Origin: Frigoribacterium sp. Leaf415
Lineage (GTDB): Bacteria > Actinomycetota > Actinomycetes > Actinomycetales > Microbacteriaceae
Assembly (NCBI RefSeq): GCF_001424645.1
Contig: NZ_LMQR01000001.1
Span: forward strand, 489,301 to 553,300
Length of the DNA: 64,000 bases
Reading direction: 5' to 3'
A program made the translations under genes and the position numbers. Of this stretch, positions 1 to 7,839 are shown in pieces (position 1 is the stretch's first letter; each line of letters opens with the position of its first letter). A model generated the notes under the pieces. The model was given only the letters and a program-made list of their open reading frames with translations, did no database searches and was not told the origin of the DNA.

Positions 1-240
1 GGCGACGACGTGGTGCGCGACGGTCTCGCCGTGGTCACGTTGGCCGAGCCCGTGCCCTTCGGCCACCCGCACAACGATCCGGTCAGCGTGGTCCTCGGCC
101 TCGCGATCGTCACGGTCGGCGGCCACCTCGAATCGATCGCCGACCTCGCGAACGTCTTCAACGAGGCCTCCGTCATCCCCGCCCTCGCGGCCGCCACCTC
201 GGTCGACGAGGTGCGTCGGTTGATGGGCGTCCCCGCCTGA
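1..240 (+). CDS. PTS sugar transporter EIIA, C-terminal part (cut by window edge)
   Basis: The reading frame is open from base 1, so the gene begins upstream of the window and only about 79 C-terminal residues are seen. The segment PFGHPHNDPVSVVLGLA followed by HLESIADLANVF matches the C-terminal half of type-2 (mannitol/ascorbate class) EIIA domains. These pass phosphate from HPr through a histidine to EIIB. The phospho-histidine region should lie upstream and is not visible. The gene ends 29 bp before an EIIB gene on the same strand, as expected for a split ascorbate-type (Ula/SgaT-like) PTS operon. The substrate cannot be read from this fragment. The family assignment is fairly secure and the sugar is unknown. 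Confidence 0.8.
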   Translation, partial: GDDVVRDGLAVVTLAEPVPFGHPHNDPVSVVLGLAIVTVGGHLESIADLANVFNEASVIPALAAATSVDEVRRLMGVPA

Positions 241-269
241 CCCTCCCCACGACGGATCGAGACAGCCCC

Positions 270-542
270 ATGAAGATCGTCACCATCTGCGGCGCCGGCA
301 TCGGCAGCAGCGGAATCCTCAAGGTCAACGCCGAGCGCGTGCTGGCCAAGCTCGACATCGAGGCCGACGTCGTCGCGGCCGACATCGGCTCGATCGCCTC
401 GGTCGGCGACGACGCCCAGGTGATCCTCACGTCGGCCGAGTTCGTCGAGGCCATCGGCTCCACGTTCGCCGACGTCATCGTCATCCAGAACCACTTCGAC
501 CAGGCCGAGCTGACCGAGAAGCTGCAGAAGTCGCTCGGCTGA
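270..542 (+). CDS. PTS EIIB subunit, ascorbate/galactitol-like
   Basis: A complete 90-aa cytoplasmic EIIB protein. The N-terminus reads MKIVTICGAGIGSS, the CxxGxGxS phosphocysteine loop of lactose/ascorbate-type EIIB domains, with Cys8 as the expected phospho-carrier. Length matches stand-alone IIB proteins of about 90-100 aa. It should accept phosphate from the EIIA encoded just upstream and donate it to the sugar at a membrane EIIC not present here. No strong Shine-Dalgarno sequence precedes the ATG, so coupling to the upstream gene is likely. It is the last gene of the operon and is followed by a strong hairpin terminator. Confidence 0.88.
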   Translation: MKIVTICGAGIGSSGILKVNAERVLAKLDIEADVVAADIGSIASVGDDAQVILTSAEFVEAIGSTFADVIVIQNHFDQAELTEKLQKSLG

Positions 543-580
543 GCGCGGCGTGCGGCACCGGGGCGAGCCGCCACGGCACG

Positions 581-631
581 GACGTGAGAGACCCCGGAGG
601 CGCGACCTGCGCCTCCGGGGTCTCTCACGTC
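581..631. terminator. Bidirectional terminator, perfect 23-bp inverted repeat
   Basis: Arms at 581-603 and 609-631 are perfect reverse complements (23 bp) around a 5-nt loop, GACCT. The element lies between the convergent PTS EIIB and phospho-sugar mutase genes. No clear U-tract follows, as is usual in GC-rich actinobacteria. The inner part of the stem is CCGGAGGCGC, the core of the dispersed repeat seen elsewhere in this window. Confidence 0.9.
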
Positions 632-656
632 GTCCGGGCGGTCACCGCCCCGACCG

Positions 657-2372
657 TCAGGCCAGCAGGTCGCGCATGCCCGCGTCGAGGTCGGCCACGG
701 CCGCCTCGGCCGCTGCCCGGCGGGCGACGGCGTCGCCCTCGGTGCTCGACGCGTCGATGTAGACCTTGAGCTTCGGCTCGGTGCCGCTCGGGCGGACGAT
801 CACGCGGGAGCCGTCGGTGAGCCAGTAGCGCAGGATGTCGCCTGCGGGGAAGGCCCCGAATCCGTCGCGGAAGTCGTCGACGCGGTCGACGCGGTGCGAG
901 CCGATGGTCGCCGGGGGTCGCTGACGGAGACCGTCGGTGAGCGCCGTGATGGTGGCGAGGTCGTCGACCCGGATCGAGATCTGCGACGAGGCGTAGGCGC
1001 CGAACCGCTCGTCGAAGGCGACGAGGTGCTCGGCCAGGCTCGACCCGGCGGTGTGCAGCTCGGTGGCGAGGGCGAGCAGGTCGACCGCGGCCGAGATGCC
1101 GTCCTTGTCGCGGACGACGTCGGGGTCGACGAGGTAGCCGAGTGCCTCTTCGTAGCCGTAGAGCAGTCCTCCGACACGGGAGACCCACTTGAAGCCGGTG
1201 AGGGTGTCGACGTAGTCGAGCCCGTGCACCCGGGCGATCTCGCGGAGGGCGGGGGAGGAGACGATGCTCGCGGCCAGGGTGCCGTCGCGGTCGTCCCGAC
1301 GTGCGCGCTCGGCGGCGCGCCAGCCGAGCAGCGAACCGACCTCGTTGCCGCTGAGACGGCGCCACCCACCGTCGACGGGGATCGCGACCGCGAGTCGGTC
1401 GGCGTCGGGGTCGTTGGCGATGACCAGGTCGGCCTCGACGCGGTCGGCCGTGGCGAACGAGAGGTCCATGGCGCCGGGCTCTTCGGGGTTGGGGAAGGCC
1501 ACGGTCGGGAACGCCGCGTCGGGGGCGCTCTGCTCGCTGACGGGGATCGGCTCGGTGAAGCCCGCGGTGGCGAACACGCGGCGCGCGACCTCCCACCCGA
1601 CGCCGTGCATCGCGGTGTAGACGACGCGTGGCTGACGACCGGTCGAGGCCGTCCCGGCGACGGCGGCGGTCCGACGGACGTACTCCATGACGAGGTCGTC
1701 GCCGGCCTCGCGGTAGTCGTCGGAACGGGCCAGCCGGGTGACGGGGGACTGTGCCGCCTTCTCGATCTCGGCCGCGATCTCGCCGTCGACCGGCGAGACG
1801 ATCTGCGATCCGGCGTCGACGCCGCCGAGATAGACCTTGTAGCCGTTGTCCTGCGCCGGGTTGTGGCTGGCGGTGACCATGACGCCCGCACTGACGTCGA
1901 GGTGACGCACCGCGAAGGCCAGCACCGGAGTCGGCAGGGCCCGCGGCAGGATCGTCGCGGACACGCCGGCCGCCGCCATGATCTCGGCGGTGTCGCGCGC
2001 GAAGACGTCGGAGTTCTTGCGCCCATCGTACCCGATGACGATCGAGGGGGTCGACTCGCGACCGAGCAGGAACGCCGCGAAGCCGGCCGCGGCCTGCGCC
2101 ACGAGGACTCGGTTCATGCGGTTCGAGCCCGAGCCCAGGGCGCCGCGCAGGCCGGCGGTGCCGAACTCCAGGCGACCGGCGAAACGGTCGGCGAGGTCGA
2201 GGACGGCGTCGGAGTCGTCGGCTCCGGCGCGGGCGAGCAGGCGGTCGAGCTCGTCGCGCGTCTCGTCGTCGGGGTCCTGGTCGCGCCAGGCCTGAGCCGT
2301 CGCGATCAGACCGTCGAGGTCGGGCGAGACCAGGGGGCCGTCGCCGCCGGGCCCCGTCACGTCGCCGCTCAC
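657..2372 (-). CDS. Phospho-sugar mutase (phosphoglucomutase/phosphomannomutase, PgcA-like)
   Basis: A 571-aa alpha-D-phosphohexomutase that interconverts hexose 1- and 6-phosphates. Seen in order: GTAGLRG near residue 71; the catalytic phosphoserine loop TASHNPAQDNGYKVY near residue 159; the metal loop DPDADR near residue 311; and the C-terminal phosphate-binding RPSGTEPKLKVY. Length fits the long PgcA-like subfamily rather than the 450-aa ManB type, which is separately encoded at 57013. The GTG start (2372-2370) overlaps the stop of the upstream nucleoside phosphorylase as GTGA, giving translational coupling and fixing the start. Pairing with a phosphorylase suggests salvage of ribose/hexose phosphates, although glucose-1-phosphate supply for glycan synthesis is equally possible. 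Substrate preference cannot be read from sequence. Confidence 0.9.
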   Translation of the reverse strand: MSGDVTGPGGDGPLVSPDLDGLIATAQAWRDQDPDDETRDELDRLLARAGADDSDAVLDLADRFAGRLEFGTAGLRGALGSGSNRMNRVLVAQAAAGFAAFLLGRESTPSIVIGYDGRKNSDVFARDTAEIMAAAGVSATILPRALPTPVLAFAVRHLDVSAGVMVTASHNPAQDNGYKVYLGGVDAGSQIVSPVDGEIAAEIEKAAQSPVTRLARSDDYREAGDDLVMEYVRRTAAVAGTASTGRQPRVVYTAMHGVGWEVARRVFATAGFTEPIPVSEQSAPDAAFPTVAFPNPEEPGAMDLSFATADRVEADLVIANDPDADRLAVAIPVDGGWRRLSGNEVGSLLGWRAAERARRDDRDGTLAASIVSSPALREIARVHGLDYVDTLTGFKWVSRVGGLLYGYEEALGYLVDPDVVRDKDGISAAVDLLALATELHTAGSSLAEHLVAFDERFGAYASSQISIRVDDLATITALTDGLRQRPPATIGSHRVDRVDDFRDGFGAFPAGDILRYWLTDGSRVIVRPSGTEPKLKVYIDASSTEGDAVARRAAAEAAVADLDAGMRDLLA

Positions 2373-3202
2373 AGGGCCGCCACGATGCGGGCGAGCAGGT
2401 CGCTGATCTTGGCCTCGGCGTCGCGCCCGGCCTCGAGCACCTCGGCGTGGCTGAGCGGGGTCTTCTGGATGCCCGCGGCGAGGTTCGTGATAAGCGACAT
2501 GCCGAGCACCTCCATGCCGGACTGGCGGGCGGCGATGGCCTCGAGGGCCGTCGACATGCCGACGATGTGGCCGCCGATCGCCTTGGCCATCTGCACCTCG
2601 GCCGGCGTCTCGTAGTGCGGGCCGCGGAACTGCGTGTAGACGCCCTCGTCGAGGTCGGGGTCGATTCCGCGCGCCACGTCGCGCAGTCGCGACGAGTACA
2701 GGTCGGTCAGGTCGATGAACGTCGCGCCCTCGAGGGGCGAGTCCGCGGTGAGGTTGATGTGGTCGCTGATCAGCACGGGCGTGCCGGGCTTCCACGTCTC
2801 TTTGATGCCGCCGGCACCGTTGGTCAGGATCATCGTCGTCGCGCCCGTGGCGGCGGCCGTGCGCACGCCGTGCACGACCCGGCGCACGCCGTGGCCCTCG
2901 TAGTAGTGCGTGCGGGCACCCATGACGAGGGCGTGCTTGCCCGAGGGCAGGGCGATGCTGCGGATCGAGCTCGTGTGGCCGACGACGGCCGACGCGGCGA
3001 ACCCGGTGATCTCGGTCGCCGGGACCTCGGCCACGGTCTCGCCGATCAGGTCGGCGGCCTTGGCCCAACCGCTGCCCAGCGTCAGGGCGATGTCGTGTCG
3101 GGCGACGCCGGTCTTCTCGGCGATCTCGGCGGCGGCGGTGCGGGCGACCTCGAAGGGGTCGGCGGCGCGGTCGTCGAGCGGGTGCGTGGTGGTCTCAGAC
3201 AT
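2369..3202 (-). CDS. Purine-nucleoside phosphorylase (trimeric, PunA/family 2)
   Basis: A 277-aa PNP that cleaves purine (deoxy)ribonucleosides with phosphate to base and pentose-1-phosphate. Diagnostic segments are LTLGSGW (phosphate loop), RTHYYEGHG, LTNGAGGI, FRGPHYETPAE and GMSTALEAIAAR, all typical of the trimeric human/mycobacterial-type enzyme. A GTG nine bases upstream (3211) is in frame but lies inside the -10 hexamer, so the ATG at 3202 is preferred. That ATG sits 7 nt after the hexamer, implying a leaderless transcript. It is the first gene of a two-gene operon with the phospho-sugar mutase (GTGA overlap), which fits nucleoside salvage followed by sugar-phosphate isomerisation. Confidence 0.9.
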   Translation of the reverse strand: MSETTTHPLDDRAADPFEVARTAAAEIAEKTGVARHDIALTLGSGWAKAADLIGETVAEVPATEITGFAASAVVGHTSSIRSIALPSGKHALVMGARTHYYEGHGVRRVVHGVRTAAATGATTMILTNGAGGIKETWKPGTPVLISDHINLTADSPLEGATFIDLTDLYSSRLRDVARGIDPDLDEGVYTQFRGPHYETPAEVQMAKAIGGHIVGMSTALEAIAARQSGMEVLGMSLITNLAAGIQKTPLSHAEVLEAGRDAEAKISDLLARIVAAL

Positions 3203-3209
3203 GGCGTCC

Positions 3210-3215
3210 ACTCTA
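3210..3215 (-). promoter_or_regulatory. -10 box of the nucleoside phosphorylase operon, leaderless
   Basis: On the minus strand TAGAGT is followed by 7 nt (GGACGCC) and the ATG at 3202. The spacing places the transcription start at or next to the A of the ATG. The same TAGAGT-N7-start arrangement precedes accD. Confidence 0.65.
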
Positions 3216-3262
3216 GGGTCTGCCGACCCGCCTCCCGGGTCGCCACGGGGCCCGGCGCGGGG

Positions 3263-5020
3263 TCAGTCGATGCTGAGCAGGACGTGGCCCGACGAGACGG
3301 TCTCGCCGACGACGGCCGCGATGCCCGAGACGGTGCCGTCACGGTGGGCGGCGACGGGCTGTTCCATCTTCATCGCCTCGAGCACGAGCACCAGGTCGCC
3401 CTTGACGACCTGCTGTCCGGCCTCGACGGCGAGCTTCACGACGGTGGCCTGCATCGGCGCCCTGACCTCGGCACCGGTCGCGGTCACGACCGACGACCGG
3501 GGAGCACCACGGCGCTTGGGGGCGACCGCAGGAGGCGCGGTGCGCGACCCGAGACCGGCCGGCAGCGAGACCTCGAGTCGCTTCCCGCCCACCTCGACCA
3601 CGACGGTGTCGCGTGCGTCGGCCGGCCGCGGGGCCTCGGCCTCGCCGCTCCACGCGGGGATGGTGTTGTCGAACTCGGTCTCGATCCAGCGGGTGTAGAT
3701 CGAGAACGGTGCGCCGTCGGCGGGCGCGAACGCGGGGTCGTCGACGATCGCGCGGTGGAACGGCAGCACCGTCGGCAGGCCGGCGACCTCGAACTCGGCC
3801 AGGGCGCGACGCGAGCGCTCGAGGGCGTCCTCGCGCGACGAGCCGGTGACGATCAGCTTGGCGAGGAGCGAGTCGAACGAGCCGCTGATCTCGTCGCCCG
3901 CCTGGACGCCGCTGTCGACGCGGACGCCTGGTCCTCCCGGGGCCTTGAAGACGTGGATCGGGCCGGGGGCGGGCATGAACCCGCGGCCGGCGTCCTCGCC
4001 GTTGATCCGGAACTCGAACGAGTGGCCGCGGGCCTCGGGGTCGTCGTAGTCGAGCACGCCGCCCTCGGCGAGGCGGAACTGCTCGCGGACGAGGTCGATG
4101 CCGGTGACCTCCTCGGACACGGGGTGCTCGACCTGCAGGCGCGTGTTGACCTCGAGGAACGAGACGGTGCCGTCCTTGCCGATCAGGAACTCGCAGGTGC
4201 CGGCGCCGACGTAGCCGACCTCGCGCAGGATCGCCTTTGACGACTCGTACAGCTTCGTGGTCTGCTCGTCGGTGAGGAACGGCGCGGGGGCCTCTTCGAC
4301 GAGCTTCTGGTGGCGGCGCTGCAACGAGCAGTCACGGGTCGACACGACGACGACGTTGCCGTGCGCGTCGGCCAGGCACTGGGTCTCGACGTGGCGCGGC
4401 TGGTCGAGGTACTTCTCGACGAAGCACTCGCCGCGGCCGAAGGCGGCGACGGCCTCGCGGGTCGCCGAGTCGAACAGCTCGGGGACCTCCTCGCGGGTGC
4501 GGGCCACCTTGAGGCCGCGTCCACCGCCGCCGAAGGCAGCCTTGATCGCGACGGGCAGGCCGTGCTGGTCGACGAACTCGAGGACCTCGTCGGCGCCCGA
4601 GACCGGGTTCAGGGTGCCGGGGGCGAGCGGCGCCCCGACGCGCTCGGCGATGTGCCGGGCCGAGACCTTGTCGCCGAGCTGCTCGATGGCTTCGGGCGAC
4701 GGGCCGATCCAGACGAGGCCCGCGGCCTGGACGGCCCGGGCGAAGTCGGCGTTCTCGGCGAGGAAGCCGTAGCCGGGGTGCACGGCGTCGGCACCCGAGC
4801 GGCGGGCGACCGAGAGGATCTTGTCGATGACGAGGTAGGTCTCGGCGCTCGTGGTGCCGCCCAGGGCGTAGGCCTCGTCGGCGAGGCGGGCGTGCTGGGC
4901 GTCGCGGTCCTGGTCGGCGTAGACCGCCACCGAGCCGATTCCGGCGTCACGCGCGGCCCGGATCACGCGGACGGCGATCTCTCCACGGTTGGCGATGAGG
5001 ACCTTGCTGATACGCGGCAT
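3263..5020 (-). CDS. Acyl-CoA carboxylase alpha chain: biotin carboxylase plus BCCP (AccA3-like)
   Basis: A 585-aa protein with an N-terminal biotin carboxylase (residues 1 to about 450) and a C-terminal biotinyl domain. Visible are [17 protein letters not shown] at the start, the ATP-grasp glycine loop [10 protein letters not shown], the carboxylase signature [14 protein letters not shown], and the biotin attachment site EAMKM (Lys about 551). An Ala/Pro/Arg-rich linker around residues 490-515 joins the halves. It supplies carboxybiotin to the carboxyltransferase AccD (10734-12347), making malonyl-/methylmalonyl-CoA for lipids. Start: ATG at 5020 with GGGGA six bases upstream. The next minus-strand gene upstream is maf, a common actinobacterial neighbour. 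A copy of the GGAGGCGCGG repeat core lies inside the linker-coding DNA (3531-3540). Confidence 0.93.
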   Translation of the reverse strand: MPRISKVLIANRGEIAVRVIRAARDAGIGSVAVYADQDRDAQHARLADEAYALGGTTSAETYLVIDKILSVARRSGADAVHPGYGFLAENADFARAVQAAGLVWIGPSPEAIEQLGDKVSARHIAERVGAPLAPGTLNPVSGADEVLEFVDQHGLPVAIKAAFGGGGRGLKVARTREEVPELFDSATREAVAAFGRGECFVEKYLDQPRHVETQCLADAHGNVVVVSTRDCSLQRRHQKLVEEAPAPFLTDEQTTKLYESSKAILREVGYVGAGTCEFLIGKDGTVSFLEVNTRLQVEHPVSEEVTGIDLVREQFRLAEGGVLDYDDPEARGHSFEFRINGEDAGRGFMPAPGPIHVFKAPGGPGVRVDSGVQAGDEISGSFDSLLAKLIVTGSSREDALERSRRALAEFEVAGLPTVLPFHRAIVDDPAFAPADGAPFSIYTRWIETEFDNTIPAWSGEAEAPRPADARDTVVVEVGGKRLEVSLPAGLGSRTAPPAVAPKRRGAPRSSVVTATGAEVRAPMQATVVKLAVEAGQQVVKGDLVLVLEAMKMEQPVAAHRDGTVSGIAAVVGETVSSGHVLLSID

Positions 5021-5099
5021 AGTTCCCCACCCTATTGCGCGCTCCCCGACTGCCTTTGGCTGACGTGCACAAAAAGGAACAGGAGGCGCGAGGCAGAAC

Positions 5100-5789
5100 C
5101 TACAAGGACCCGGCGGCCGGCGAGGTCCACAGCTCGTGCCACGGCACGCCGAAGCCCCGGACGAGCGACCGCAGCACGGGCACCGAGAGACCCACGACGG
5201 CGCTCGGGGTGCCCTCGATGTGCGTGATGAACGCGGACGCACGGCCGTCGATCGTGAAGGCCCCCGCGACCTCGAGCGGCTCGCCCGTCTCGACGTAGGC
5301 CGAGAGCTCGTCCGGGTCGAGGTCGTCGGCGAAGGTGAGGGACGCGCTCGCGACCCGGCCCGCGCCTCCTGACGGGGTGTCGGCGGTGATCCGCGGAGCA
5401 CCGCCGCGGTGGTCGACCAGCCAGTGCCCCGACCAGAGGGTGCCGTGGCCGATCTCGGCCATCCGGCGCCACCGGTCGAGCGCCAGCGCGGGTTCGTGCG
5501 GTTTGCCGTGCACCTCGCCGTCGAACTCGAAGGCGCTGTCGCCCCCGAGCACCAGCCCGTCGAGGGGACGGCCGTCGACGACGGTGTCGAGCACGGCCTC
5601 GGCCTTGAGCCGGGCGAGGTGCTGCACCGTCTCGCCCGCCGTGAGGTCTCGACCGAGGCGTGCCGACTCGGTCGCGACCGCGGCCTCCTCGTCGACCCCG
5701 GGGCTGATCAGCACCGGCTCGATGCCGGCGGCGCGCAACAGCGCGAGACGGGCGGGGGAGGTGCTGGCCAGGTAGAGCGGGACGGTCAT
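5100..5789 (-). CDS. maf: Maf family nucleoside-triphosphate pyrophosphatase
   Basis: A 229-aa cytoplasmic Maf/YhdE-like protein. These hydrolyse non-canonical or canonical nucleotides (dTTP/UTP in some) to monophosphates and were first linked to septum arrest. The N-terminal [16 protein letters not shown] matches the conserved LAS(x)SPRR loop. Further on, [17 protein letters not shown] matches the (G/A)DT-type substrate region with the usual catalytic Asp, and the C-terminal region is [25 protein letters not shown]. The ATG at 5789 is chosen over a frame extending to 5867 because it matches the family N-terminus and is 7 nt downstream of a -10-like CAGGCT. It diverges from the methyltransferase gene with only 26 bp between the two start codons. 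Confidence 0.9.
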   Translation of the reverse strand: MTVPLYLASTSPARLALLRAAGIEPVLISPGVDEEAAVATESARLGRDLTAGETVQHLARLKAEAVLDTVVDGRPLDGLVLGGDSAFEFDGEVHGKPHEPALALDRWRRMAEIGHGTLWSGHWLVDHRGGAPRITADTPSGGAGRVASASLTFADDLDPDELSAYVETGEPLEVAGAFTIDGRASAFITHIEGTPSAVVGLSVPVLRSLVRGFGVPWHELWTSPAAGSL

Positions 5790-5796
5790 GCCGCCC

Positions 5797-5809
5797 AGCC
5801 TGTCAGACT
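5797..5809. promoter_or_regulatory. Back-to-back -10 boxes for divergent maf and RNA methyltransferase
   Basis: Only 26 bp (5790-5815) separate the two ATGs. On the plus strand CAGACT (5804-5809) lies 6 nt before ATG 5816. On the minus strand CAGGCT (5802-5797) lies 7 nt before ATG 5789. If these are the -10 elements, both mRNAs are leaderless and transcription in one direction should hinder the other. The hexamers are CANNNT variants, so confidence is moderate. Confidence 0.45.
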
Positions 5810-5815
5810 CGACGC

Positions 5816-7057
5816 ATGGGAGACATGCTGGGCCGCGAGGTCGAACTGGACGTGACGGGCATCGCACACGGGGGCATCTCGGTGGCCCGACTCGACGGGC
5901 GGGTGGTGTTCGTGACCGACACCCTGCCCGGCGAGAAGGTCGTGGCGCGCATCGCCGACGACCGCAAGAAGGCCTTCTGGCGCGCCGACACGGTGAGCGT
6001 CCTCGAGGCGAGCGAGCACCGCCGACCTCACGTGTGGGGCGCGGCCGCCCTCGAGGTCGATCCGGCCGACCGCGCCGGGGGCGCCGAGTTCGGACACGTC
6101 GAGCTCGCCCACCAGCGCGAACTGAAGCGGCGCGTGGTGGTCGACGCGCTCACCCGGATGGGCGGGGTCGCCGACGCCGACGGGCGGGTCACGGTCGAGG
6201 CCCTCCCGGGCGACGACGAGCGTGGCGGCACCGGGTGGCGCACGCGCCTCCGCCTCCACCTCGACGCCGAGGGGCGTCCCGGTCAGTTCGCCGCGCGCTC
6301 GCACCGGGTCGTGCACGTGCCCGACCTGCCGCTCGCGTCCCCCGAGGTCGCCGAGGTGGCGCCGCTGGGAGACGCCTTCCCCGGCGAGGAACACGTCGAC
6401 GTGGTCGCCCCGAGCGTGGGAGGCGCGCGTCTGATCATCGGACGTCAGGCCCGCTCGACCATCACCGAGGTCGTCGGTGAGCGCGAGTTCCGCCTCGACG
6501 ACGGTGGGTTCTGGCAGGTCCACCGCGAGGCCGCCGCCACGCTCACCGCCGCCGTGCAGACCATGATCGACCCCGAGCGCTTCGATCCGAAGGGCGCCAA
6601 CCTCGACCTGTACGGCGGGGTCGGACTGCTCGCCGCCGCCGTGGGCGACCGATTCGGCGCGGGGACGCGCATCACGAGCGTCGAGAGCGACGAGCGGGCA
6701 ACCGAGCACGCCTCCGAGAACCTGGCCGAGTGGATCGGCGCGTCGGCGGTGACCGGACGCGTGGAGCGCTGGTTGCGGCAGACCGCGTCGCAGGCGAGCG
6801 ACGCCGAGCGCCGGCGCCTCGCCGCCGCGACGGTCGTGCTCGACCCGCCCCGCTCGGGTGCGGGACGCGACGTGGTGTCCGAGATCGCGGCCCTGCGCCC
6901 CGCCCAGGTCGTCTACGTCGCGTGCGATCCGGTCGCCCTCGCCCGCGACGTCGCCCTCTTCGCCGAGCGCGGCTACGCACTCGACGCCCTGCAGGCGTAC
7001 GACCTCTTCCCGAACACGCACCACGTCGAGACGGTGGTGCGCCTGCTGCCTGCCTGA
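5816..7057 (+). CDS. Class I SAM-dependent RNA uracil-5 methyltransferase, TRAM domain (RumA/TrmA-like)
   Basis: A 413-aa protein with an N-terminal TRAM-like RNA-binding region (GIAHGGISVARLDGRVVFVTDTLPGE) and a C-terminal Rossmann methyltransferase. Visible: SAM motif LDLYGGVGLLA, the LDPPRSGAG motif, the nucleophile segment YVACDPVALARD (Cys of CDP), and the terminal FPNTHHVETVV that carries the general-base Glu. It methylates C5 of a uridine in rRNA or tRNA; which one cannot be read. RumA enzymes hold a 4Fe-4S cluster through four N-terminal cysteines. Here the catalytic Cys is the only cysteine in the protein, so no cluster is present. It diverges from maf. Confidence 0.85.
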   Translation: MGDMLGREVELDVTGIAHGGISVARLDGRVVFVTDTLPGEKVVARIADDRKKAFWRADTVSVLEASEHRRPHVWGAAALEVDPADRAGGAEFGHVELAHQRELKRRVVVDALTRMGGVADADGRVTVEALPGDDERGGTGWRTRLRLHLDAEGRPGQFAARSHRVVHVPDLPLASPEVAEVAPLGDAFPGEEHVDVVAPSVGGARLIIGRQARSTITEVVGEREFRLDDGGFWQVHREAAATLTAAVQTMIDPERFDPKGANLDLYGGVGLLAAAVGDRFGAGTRITSVESDERATEHASENLAEWIGASAVTGRVERWLRQTASQASDAERRRLAAATVVLDPPRSGAGRDVVSEIAALRPAQVVYVACDPVALARDVALFAERGYALDALQAYDLFPNTHHVETVVRLLPA

Positions 7058-7070
7058 GCCGCGATCCCGT

Positions 7071-7076
7071 TACGAT
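7071..7076 (+). promoter_or_regulatory. Putative -10 box for the two-component operon
   Basis: TACGAT fits the actinobacterial TANNNT hexamer and lies 58 bp before the GTG of the response regulator, leaving a leader of about 50 nt that ends in AGAAGGA. No convincing -35 is visible, so an activator may be needed. Confidence 0.4.
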
Positions 7077-7134
7077 GTACCCCGTGCACGCCCGGGGTTC
7101 AGGGACCAGGGCACACGCCGACAGAAGGATCACC

Positions 7135-7839
7135 GTGTCAGACCTCACGACCGAGACCCCCACCGCCATCCGCGAGAACGCACCCGTCCGGGTCGCCGTC
7201 GTCGACGACCACGAGTCGGTGCGGCTCGGCATCCAGGCCGCCTGCCAGAACGAGGGCTTCGAGGTGATCCTCACCGCGGCCGGCGTCCAGGAGTTCGTCG
7301 AGAACCTCGCCGGTCGCGAGGTCGACGTCGTCGTCCTCGACCTGTCGCTCGGCGACGGCTCGACCGTCACCGAGAACGTCAAGCGCGTCCAGGCCACGGG
7401 GTCCGCCGTCCTCGTGCACAGCATCGCCGACCGGGTCGCCTCGGTGCGCGAGGCGCTCGCCGCGGGGGCGGCCGGGGTCATCCCGAAGTCCTCCGCCACG
7501 AAGACCGTCATGGCCGCCGTCGCGACGGTCGCCCGGGGCGACGTGCTGAACAACCTCGAATGGGCGAGCGCGATCGACGCCGACCGCGACTTCGCCAAGG
7601 CCCAGCTCGGCCGTCGCGAGCGCGAGATCCTGCACCTCTACGCCTCGGGCCTGCCGCTGAAGCTCGCCGCCCAGCAGCTCGGCATCGGCTACTCGACGGC
7701 CCGCGAGTACCTCGACCGCATCCGCGTCAAGTACGTCGAGGTCGGCCGTCCGGCACCCACCAAGGTCGACCTGCTCCGGCGCGCCGTCGAGGACGGCATC
7801 CTGCCGGGGCTCGACGCAGACGGCGGCGATGGCCGGTGA
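7135..7839 (+). CDS. LuxR/NarL-family response regulator
   Basis: A 234-aa regulator. The N-terminal receiver (about residues 18-135) shows the acidic pair VVDDHE, the phospho-acceptor in VVLDLSLGDG and the conserved Lys in IPKSS. The C-terminal helix-turn-helix starts at LGRREREILHLYASGLPLKLAAQQLGIGYSTAREYLDRI, a LuxR-type domain with the usual RE.E(I/V)L start. GTG start 8 nt after AGAAGGA. It overlaps the histidine kinase gene by 11 bp, so the two form a cognate pair. The third gene of the operon encodes a membrane protein that may modulate the kinase. The stimulus is not identifiable. Confidence 0.9.
   Translation: MSDLTTETPTAIRENAPVRVAVVDDHESVRLGIQAACQNEGFEVILTAAGVQEFVENLAGREVDVVVLDLSLGDGSTVTENVKRVQATGSAVLVHSIADRVASVREALAAGAAGVIPKSSATKTVMAAVATVARGDVLNNLEWASAIDADRDFAKAQLGRREREILHLYASGLPLKLAAQQLGIGYSTAREYLDRIRVKYVEVGRPAPTKVDLLRRAVEDGILPGLDADGGDGR

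Noticed and set aside
894..2615. Long plus-strand frame opposite the phospho-sugar mutase (573 codons), and similar frames at 2447-4240, 10752-12572 and 26567-28282
   Set aside because: Composition is typical of antisense frames in high-GC DNA, with no domain or ribosome site, and the opposite strand encodes recognised enzymes.
3203..3211. GTG at 3211 as start of the nucleoside phosphorylase
   Set aside because: It lies inside the -10 hexamer TAGAGT, so it could not be in the mRNA.
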